A DNA stretch of 64,000 nucleotides. It comes from Anas platyrhynchos. Its lineage: Eukaryota > Chordata > Aves > Anseriformes > Anatidae. A program made the translations under genes and the position numbers. The stretch is taken from the NCBI RefSeq assembly GCF_047663525.1, contig NC_092591.1, positions 31,157,001 through 31,221,000 on the forward strand, in the 5' to 3' direction. Within the stretch, counting starts at the first letter, position 1; each line of letters starts with the position of its first letter. Positions 1 to 10,300 of the stretch are shown one piece after another. The notes under the pieces are model-generated. The model ran no database searches and had not been told where the DNA came from. It saw nothing but the letters and a program-made list of their open reading frames with translations.

Positions 1-3000
1 TACAGCGGCACCTCTTGGGAGAGAATCTGCCCGGTCCATCACTGCCCTGTTCCTGCATCCCCCAGGCTGGGGGGCGACCACCTGCCCTCCTCCAGCCGCA
101 CGCTGGGGCCGGTGCCCACCCAGTCCAACGGGCAGGTACCGTCAAGCTCCCAGGACTCGCAGCAGCATCACCTGTATTACCCCTGCAACCAGCAGGAGCC
201 CCGAGGCAGCTACGGTCTGCCCCAGCTCCCTGGGCACGGCGAGAGGTCCATGCTGTGTTCCCACCTTTCCAGCGGCGACCCCACACCTGCTCCCCATCGC
301 CAGGTCTCAGAAACCCCCTGGAAACAGTGGTCCCCCGGGCAGCGACCCTCCCGGCCGGTGCAGCATCACGTTGTGACAGTCAGGTGAGAGGCTTTCATCA
401 TCTCCTTCATGGTGGGTGGCGGGAGGGGATGAGGTGGGTCTGAGGGGGGAACGTGTGAAACGTGGGTTTGCTCCCCAGTTTGAGGCAGCAGCTGCCCCCA
501 AAAGCCGTGAGGGATGGAGTTTGCTCTCAATGCCTCTGTGGAGGGCGAACAGAGATGCTGTTCCTACAGGATTCGCTTCTCAAGGTGACTCGCTGAATAA
601 AGCCAAGGTCACCCAGCTACACGTAGATCATCCAGCTGTGATCACAGCCAATTCTGTGGCCCTCCTCTTTTCTTCTTTTGCATTGCAAGATACCCAGCTG
701 GCTAGTCCTTTATCTTGGTGGAGTTTCTGAGTGATAAAAGCACAATTAATTTATTTTTCTGCTCCCACTGGAGCTGCTGCCAGTGCTGGAGGGGAGAGGC
801 AGCAGAGGGCAATAAGCACTGGCTACCGCAGAGCGGTGAGAAATACAAAGCTGGGGAGCACGATTTGGTTTTCCAGGCTGGACAGCAACAAGGATATAAA
901 TTCTGTGCTGTCCCTGACAGAATCAGGTAAGATCCATTTGTGTGCAGAGCACAGAGATTCGAATTGCTTGCTTGGTGGATGTTGGCTGGCGGTGCTGTAA
1001 CAACACATACAGCACAGGCGTCCTCAATAGCCTGAAGGACGTCCTCTGCCCCATAAAGCATCATCCTGCCTCACTGAATGTGCCTTTTGGAGCCCACTGT
1101 TGGCACAGACCATGATCCCTTGGCTACCACAGCAGCAGGCACCACGCAATGTCTGCTAGGGATGGTGCAGCATTCCTTGCCTTCATACAGGCCTGTGGGG
1201 TTAGGCACAAAAGCCCTTTATGGTCTCATTCTGTAACCATTAAGAGAGGCTTTAATTTGCTTGTGTTTGCATTTGCATCAACACTGCATCAACTGTCAGC
1301 TGCATTCTCCGTAACAGGTTAGTTAAGCAGGAAATGCAGCTGGATTGCAAATCCCTGGCAGAATGTGCAGAGCTAGCGGACAGAAAAGTGATATTGTAAT
1401 GATGGTAGAAAGGGGGTTTTAATCCGAGCAAATCTGCTCAAGAAGCTATTGTGAGAGAATTAGCACAGAATGGGCAGCGTGCTGCCAAAAGGAGACCTCT
1501 CTTTAATAATCTAGTGAGGATTTTTCTTTGCTGCCCTCTCTCTCAAACCTATGGAGAGCGATGGGAAATCACGATGTGATTTATTACACGTGCCACAAGG
1601 AGTGACTCTTCCATGGGGAGCTCTGCTTTGTCACTTTTTTGTTCTTTCCACTCGTGATGACATGCCAGGAGGGATGAGCTGCCGCAGGGGCACCAGCTGG
1701 CACCAGCCCCACATTAATAAATGTAACCTTGGTCCTCTGGAGAAGGCTTCTCTATTTTGTTCCTCAAAGCTCTACGAGAGGAATTACAAAAGCTCCCCTG
1801 TGAGGGAAACACGAGTAAAATGTTTTTTTTGCAGCTCAACTGGAAGTCTACTCCTCTAGATTGGACAAACGTCTTTGAAATGGCTCAGGAAACAAATGAG
1901 ATTTGCCTTTCTGGAAAATCCTTGCTGAGTTGAACAGAGAATAAAAACTGTAGGCATTGTTAGCCCAGCTCATGAAATTTTGTAAAGAGTTATGCTCTTG
2001 TCAAGAAGCAATTTAAAAATTCAGTAGGAAAGCATTTTAAACAGACAGATTTTCATGGATAGGTGTTACGGGGCAATTTCTATGGGATTACAATGTATGT
2101 CCATTATATTCTATGGTGTTTTTTAGAGGAGCAAAAAAGAGCAGTTAATACCTGTCTTCCCATCACACTTAGTTAAAATGCCAGTGGGAGAGGAATAGGC
2201 TCTGCTATTCATTAGACTAATCCACGTTGTGCCAAGCAACTCTTGTAGCAGCAGCTCAGCTTGGTGCTTTGCAGCCCCTGAATGGGTTAACTTGCTCATT
2301 AGCAGCCCGGGACCGCGCTTTGTAGGAAAATAATAAATTATCATGATGCCTTCTATTTTTTTCTTTTCCATCTGCAGACATGACAAAGCCTTCAGGATGC
2401 CAAAAAGGTATGTTTAATATCAAAAGCTTGCTGTCTTTCTGCCCTATTATCACTGCTCTCCTACCCTGCTGTTAGGAAATGCGGAGCATTATTGCTGGTG
2501 ACGTCCCCGGCAGGCCCATCTTCAGAGGCAAGGTCAGCGCTCCCTGCCCCGCGCTTCCCATCCGCTTGGAAAAATCCCAATTTGCTCGCAAGATCAATTT
2601 AACCTGCGCTAATGAATAGCAACGCAGTCTTGATAGCCGTTCTCGGGGCAGGTGCCTGGCTCTGGTCCATACAACAGCTTTATATATATATATAGTCACA
2701 TTTATTGGATTAATCCAGCTTGGCCTACCAGATGGTGAATCAGGAGGGCAGCAATAGCAGTAACAGTGGAGTCCTGCGTTTTCTCACAGCCTACAGTGGA
2801 AGAGACCTTTGTACCCAGACTAAGTGCAACAATTCCTAGTTTCTCATATACTTAGATACCAGAAAATCTGCTATTAAATTAAGAGATGTAAAATATTCCA
2901 AGGATGTTAGGTTTAGGAAGAGGCAATCCATGTGCAAAAGTACAGGATGCTCCCTGACAGTGAGAAGAAGTATGGCTAGCCTAGCCATGCTTGGGAAAAT

Positions 3001-6000
3001 AGCATTTTAATAGAAAAGCTAAGTACCACAATTCTTTTATCTCCAGTTTTCTGCTTTCAAGTTAAGTGAACATATAAAGAGATCCTATCAGCATGAAGAT
3101 CACCTTTAATACAAAATAAATTACATAAACATTGCAAATTAGATTATTAAAGGATAAAGATCCCCTAATGTTCAGAATTAAAAGCAAAAGGAACGTTTTC
3201 CATTGTATTTGCTTTATAGCAGTTTTTATCTTTATTGAGTTTCTTTACAGTATTAGGAAATTCTCGTTTAGGGCATGAAAATAGGCAACAGAAATTCCTT
3301 CCTCGTAAAGAATGTGGTTTTTGCATGTGGGCGTACAGTACTGTCATGGAATGTAACATTGCTAAACTACGGCTTCAGCTGGAATGCCTAAACCGAGTAA
3401 ACATGAAAACATGCCTGGAACTCTTTTTACATCTTTAAAAAATTGAATGAGTTGACCCTTTTCGAAATACAGAAGATTTTTATTATGTTTCTCAAAATTA
3501 AAATACTTTGATTGCTTTCGACTTCTGTTTAAAAGCTGATTTTGTAAACTGTTTTTCTCTGGAAGGTTTGGGTATGGCATCAGATACTGCAGTTTATTTT
3601 TATTTTTATTTGGTAATTGGTCATGGAATTAACCCAAAACAGCCTCCAGATATTATGTAATCTAATGTGGAAAGGGCAATTTTGGTCCATTTTCATAGTG
3701 TAGACTTCATCTATGAAAACAAATTTGATAAGGGAGCCTTAAATTGAAAACAAAACAAAACTAGACCTGACCTGAAGTCATGCAAAAAGCTGTTTGAAGG
3801 GTTTAAGATGATTTATAATTAGGAGGAGAAAGCTGCATTATTTGACTCAGTGAAGTTGGAGGAAAGAGAAACAAAAGACCAGGCAAGAAGGAACCTCAAG
3901 GCTTCTAAACACTGGCACAGCTGCTCAAAGTTGCATAAATATTTCACTTCCCCATGAAGCCCAAATATTTATCAACTATTTGTGAACATAGGATTTCTTA
4001 TATTTCAGAAATACATCCAAATGCTTATTTAAAACTTTGAAACCTGCCAAACCCATTCCAATCTTTTAACGGATTCACTCATCCTGCAGATCCAGAAGCC
4101 ACTTGTCCACTCCGTGGCTGCTGCTGACAATCCTAACAGCAGTTGCACATCAGATCGGTGGTTTCCATCCCTTTCTGACTTCGCAGATGCCTACATAATT
4201 CCCAGCAGTAAGGCAGGCCCCCATACAGTGAGTGAATGTAGAGCAATGGCAACAGACTTGCTTAAGATAGTTATCTTTAGAAGAGCCTTCAGAATATCCT
4301 ATGACTTCTCAGGGTCCACAGGCTGAAGATCTGCAGGCCAAATGGTAAAGCAGCTACTAGCTCAGATTGTACAATGGGGAAGAAAAAAAAAATAAAAAAA
4401 TAAAAATAATAATAAAAAAAAAAAAAAAACACAAAAAAAGACAAACAACAAAAAAATAGAAAGCTGTTTCTAAATGTAATGTTTCCAGTTAAACATTTAA
4501 AGCTTCATTTTGCCTTAGGACGGAAGAGTGGGTTTTATTGTTTCTGATTGAAAAAGCAGGAAAATGCAGGGAGGCAAAATGTAATTACCCAAGTTAATTA
4601 GAATTGCCTGCAAACATCCAGTTGGAGGTATAATATGTTCATTAATAGCTGTACTAGAGCCTCGCAGCTCTTCAATAAATAAATGCTCAAACCAGAAAGC
4701 CCTAACTGTTTTACTTCCTTTCCCTAACACTGTGTTGGTTCAACAGCAGGTTTCATGCTCGAAGCAGAAGTGCCTTAACAGCTGCATTTTTTCTTCTGTT
4801 CATTCCAGTTACTCTCAGATGATCGCGGAGTGGCCCGTAGCCGTCCTGGTGCTGTGTTCAGTGATGGTTGTAGTTTGCACTTTAGCTGGCCTGCTTGTTG
4901 GAAATTTGCCTGATTTTTCTGAACCCCTAATGGTAAGTTCTTTCAGACGAAATGAACGTAAGGAATGTCCACAGGCCAGCCAGTGACACAGTCTTTCTGC
5001 CATATAAAACAAGTCTGTGCTTCCTTCCTTCTCTGCAGATAGAGGCAGGACAGCAAATCAAGGAGGACACTAAAGCCACTAGAAAAAAATAGCAGTGCTT
5101 ATCAGTGGTCTGCTGTCCTTTCCCCTCGTCTTCATGATGTGCAACCAAAGCAAGATTCCTTCCAGACGGACATAATGTTTGAGAGTAATGCACAATACTT
5201 GCTGTTTCTTGATACCACGGTCACCAAAAGAGAAACAGGGACTTCACCCACTCTTTTGTCCAGCCACAACTGTGTCCAGTGCACGTGCCACCACTTGGCC
5301 TGTTGTATCTTTAAAGGACATTAGTGAAAGGCTTTCATTTCTTGCTATCTCACTATTTCACTGCTTAATAGCTCTCACTGTGGAAGCATTTCTGTTGGTA
5401 TTCAGTGTTAAGTTTCCTTCCCTGAGGGCCAGCATGCTGCTCTGGTGGAATGTCCTCACCAGCTTCTGGTATGTAAGGGATGTCATATTTCCAGGGAAAA
5501 TTTGATTTCTGTATCTCTCCAAGATGCAGTAATAATCTCGTACAGTTTCTGTGTCTAGGAGAAGCATTAAGGAAAACTAAGCTGAACTAAAAAGCAAGCT
5601 GATGACAAAACGCTTTTTCTTGGCTGCAGGGTTTTGAGCCCCGGGATACAGACATTGGCAGAAAGCTCGTCGTGTGGAGGAATGTAGAGAGCCATACGGG
5701 CTACAAGAAGACCTTCTCTCTTTCACCGTATACCGAAAAGAAAAGGTATTTGAGTTTGGTTTGGGGGCTTAGAGGAAAATGTTGGCTACAAAGTTAATGA
5801 GTCACTGTTCCAAAATATGTATGTGAATTACATCCTATATCCTATGCTCAAAAGCAACCGGGAAGTTTGAAGTCTCTTTCCCTTCAATGCACCTGGACTC
5901 CCTGCTGTGGGATGCAGGAGTTAGGCTCTAAACTCTCCAAGCATTCACTTCCACTGTTTACCTTTAAGAGAACACAGTGGGACTCAGCATGCCTGCACAA

Positions 6001-7264
6001 GGGGATGCAAGTTCTCATGTAGCCTCACAGATTTCTACAGAGGGCACAGTGTGTGCAATATCAAAAAGCTCTCATCAAAGCAATGCTGTCTTTTAAGACT
6101 ACAGTGGCTTTTATTGCTGCAGCAGCGTGGTGTGTGGCACCAGAGCCTTGCCATTCAATGTAACTCATTGCCAGAAGATCTCTCTACTTACACAAATAAT
6201 CTCTTCTCTTGCTAGCTATGATGACATTGGCATTAGCAGAGGACAAAAGGCTGATCAGGGAGGACAAGAAGCCAGGACACGGAGAATGGTGGAACAAATC
6301 TACGGAGCAGACGGTTTCTTTTGCGGTCCCCCGGGTGAGTGAAGTCTTGATGGAGTAGTAAGTGACAGGCACTCAGAGCTCAGAACTGTCAAAATAGTTT
6401 AGGACACTGGGAAATGTTGTGAAAGCACTCTGAGAAAGCAGTGCATACAACACCACTCTGTGAAGGCTAAGCCACCTCTGGGATAGTGGTGTTTCAACCC
6501 TTTGTAATCAAATGGTTAGAAAAGGCTCATTCCGAAATTCTGGAGTTGTTTCTCGTCTTATTTTTTGCTATATTTCTTTTTACCCTTTAGAAATATACTT
6601 TAAGGGTGCAAATAAAAAGATTAAAGTTTTCACCATTTACCTGTATCAAAAGTGATTACTATGAAAAAAATGCATATTCCCGCCTCCCTCTGTTTCCAGT
6701 CCATCCCTGTTCCTTCTTTTTTTCTTGAAAAACATGTGACAGTAAAAAGGGGAATTAAAAAAAATGAGAAAGAAAACTCCAAGACACGCAAAATTTGTCC
6801 CCAAATGGATGCTAAAATGTAGAGGAAAGAGGAGCAGCATGCAGGTATTCTGTCTCCCTCCCCTCCCTCTACTCCACCTCTGAAACCAGGCAAACACCAA
6901 ACCCTCAGGTCCTTTGGAGTTTTTGGTTGAACTTCAGCTCCTCGCTTTGCAACAGGGGTTGCAGAACCAGGTGACAACACTCACTGGAAGCACGCTGACA
7001 GCACGGAGAGCAGATTTTGCAAATGCCCTCCCCCTGCTCTCCTGCTGCTGCCAGATGGGTGGAGAGCAGAGGTCGGACGGCACAGGGCAGATGCTACCAC
7101 TCACTACAAGCTGTTTGTGACCTGGTTCCCTCCAGGGAGCCCTCCATAGCAGTCTTACAGACAGCAAGATATTTATTTATTTATTTATTTTATGCACACA
7201 GAGTCTACTCCAGCCAGCTGGGCTAATTCATCATCATTACCTAATACTTTCTATTTTTTTCCTT

Positions 7265-7304
<40 letters not shown>

Positions 7305-10300
7305 CCTTTCAGAAAAGAGCTATTCCCAGCTGGTATTTATGTCCACGACTGCTGGGAGCTTATGGAACTTGCAAGCTATCCAGTCCATGTGTCAAATCGA
7401 ACAAGACAAGGTTAGTAATGTCACACAGAACATACATACATGCTGTCTCTTTCCTGACTTCCCCATCTTCAATATCTAGCTGAAAGGAAATAGCAGACAA
7501 AAATAACATAAGCTACAGAACAGGCTTCAGCCAAGAGGACTTCAAAGCATTTTACTGATTTAGCAAAACAAGAATGATTTTACCTATCAGCTGGTCTGTA
7601 GTGATGTAGCAGCTGCCACTGAACAAGAATAATCAGACCTTGAACAAGAACTTGGTCCAGAAGCCAGCGATGCCCATCAGAAGCTGCTGTGAATTTCGAG
7701 CAGCAGAACCTAATTACTAAAATGGAGCTATTGTCGTGGAGACTGCCACAGCAAGCTTTGCAAGTGGGAGGTTTAATTGGATTAGCTGTGTTTGCTGTAG
7801 GATCTGTAATAACTCTAAGTGATCAGACCCAAGAAACCTCTGCTGCAAGAGCCTGACGTCCTGCTGGCAGAAGGCAGCATGTTCACACTGCACCCTGCCA
7901 GGTGTGCAGCTCAAGGAACCTCAGCCAAGTCAGGTTTTAAGTCACCCCACAGCACGTAGGTGAGTGCAGGCTCCCAAACCCACCCATCTCACTGAATATT
8001 GCACTCTGAGCCTGAGCTGCCAGTGATACTGCCAACACCACCCTCACTGTTGTGCTGTGCCTGCAGCAGCTGTCAGGCCAGTAACAGCCAGTGATGGTAC
8101 TGGCAAGTCTAGTAATAATATAAGGCATAAAAAATAAAATAAAATAAAATAAAATAAAATAAAATAAAATAAAATAAAATAAAATAAAATAAAATAAAAT
8201 AAAATAAAATAAAATAAAATAAAATAAAATAGTAAAAGGTGTCTCCCTTCTCTGTTCTAGCCTTGCAAACAGTGAAATGAAGGTAACTGCTGTCACTAAC
8301 TGAGTGGAGAAGGATCCACATTTTCAAATCAGAGGTTATAAAATGTAAATAGTGAACAGGGTTTCATTTTTGAGCATTTTTACCAATAGCTTTAGTGTGG
8401 GCATTTTGTCACTGGGAGGATGACAAGCCATGGCTTGTATGCCAGGAGGGGAGGGGACGATTACTGCAAGAAGCAAAGAACCCCATAGGGCTGCAAAACG
8501 AAGTGTGCAGAGGATCTGACACGATGCTCCCTCGGCTGTTTTTCAGATACGTTCACATGTTCATTTTAGAGACCTCTGCCAACGTACCGAAGCCAATGAA
8601 TGCTGCCCAAGCTGGTCTCTGGGAAACTACATCGCTGTCCTGTACAACAGGTCCTCTTGTTTGGAGATAACCCAAGGGGACATCTCCCACACCCTGGCCC
8701 TCCTTCGTGCCTGTGCTCCAGACTACCACAAGGGTATCCTCACTCCATCTTGCATAGGTCCTGAGACTGTGAGACAGAAACACTCTCAGTGTGCCAAAGT
8801 CCCAGAAAAATGTACCCGCTTCAATGCTATTTACCAGCTTCTTCACTTCTTGGTCGACAGAGACTTTCTTAGTCCCCAGACAATGGAGTACCAAGTGCCA
8901 TCCCTCAAATACAGCCTGCTGTTTTTGCCTACAAGGAAAGGTGCATCTATGATGGGGATCTACTTAGACAATCTTGAATCCTGGGATCTGTTTGATAACT
9001 ATACATCTATCACTGGAATGGACCTGGGCCTTAAACAGAAACTATTCCAGCACTACCTTTTACTGGATACCAAGTATCCAGTTCTGGCAATATTAGCTAT
9101 TTTTCTAAGCATTTCTTTTTATTTACGCTCAGTCTTTATTACTCTGATGGTCCTGCTCGCTGTTGTCAGTTCTTTGATGATCTCCTACTTCTTGTACAAG
9201 GTGGCCTTCAGATTCACCTACTTCCCTTTTGTAAACCTGACAGCGGTCATCATTCTCAGCAGCGTTTGTGCCAACCACACCTTTGTCTTCTTCGACCTCT
9301 GGAACCTCAGCAAGAGCCAGAACCCCTCCGCTGGGCTTTCTCAGTGGGTGAGTCAAACCATGCACCACTTTGCGTATCTCATGCTGGCGTCTTGCTTCAC
9401 GATGGGTGCTGCCTTCTACGCCAGCTACATCAGCAATATCACAGCCATCCGCTGCTTTGCTGTCTACATGGGCACCTCTGTGCTGGTGAACCTGGTATTC
9501 ATGATGACTTGGCTGCCTTCTTCGGCTGTGCTGTATGAGCGCTACATAGCAACAACCTGCATTTACAAGCCAGAAGACTACTGGAAAAACACTGGCCATA
9601 AGAGAGTCGCCCTCTCCCTCCATTACATTCTCAGGGGTCTCCAGAAGACGCTGTGTGAAACCTCCAAGCTGCTATTTGAAAAGCTTCTGCCTTGCGGGGT
9701 GATAAAGTTTCGGTACATTTGGATTTGCTGGTTTGCTGCCTTAGCAATAGGAGGTGCCTACATTTCCTGTTCCAACCCGAAACTCAAACTCCCGACTCTT
9801 GAGACGTCATCTGTTCAGGTGTTTCGGCTGAGCCACCCCTTTGAGAGGTACGATTCTGAGTACTGCCACCAGTTCATGTTTGAGAGGCTAGAGCATGGAG
9901 AAGGGCAGCATATGCCTGTCACGATAGTCTGGGGCATTCTGCCCGTGGATAATGGTGATCATTTCAACCCAAAAAGCAATGGCACCCTAGTGACTGATGC
10001 CACCTTCACAATCCAAAGCCCCGATGCCCAGAAGTGGCTCCTTGAATTCTGCCAAAAGGTGAAGAACCAAACTTTCTATTTCCCTGATGCAGAGCAGAAG
10101 TCTACTGTGTGCTTCATGGAGGAGTTTATCAGGTGGATGGACAGTCGGCAGTGCTCCCAGCGAGACCACAGCTTCAACCTTTGCTGTAACCAGTTCTCTT
10201 TCCCTTACAGAAGCGAGGTCTTCCTGCACTGTATCAAAATGATGCTCCTGGAACAAGGCAGGGAAGGGGCAGAAACATATGATCTGGGCCTCAGGTTTGA

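Noticed and set aside
8109-8327. Minus-strand Phe/Tyr/Ile/Leu repeat protein
   Set aside because: Translation of the (AAAAT)20 microsatellite.
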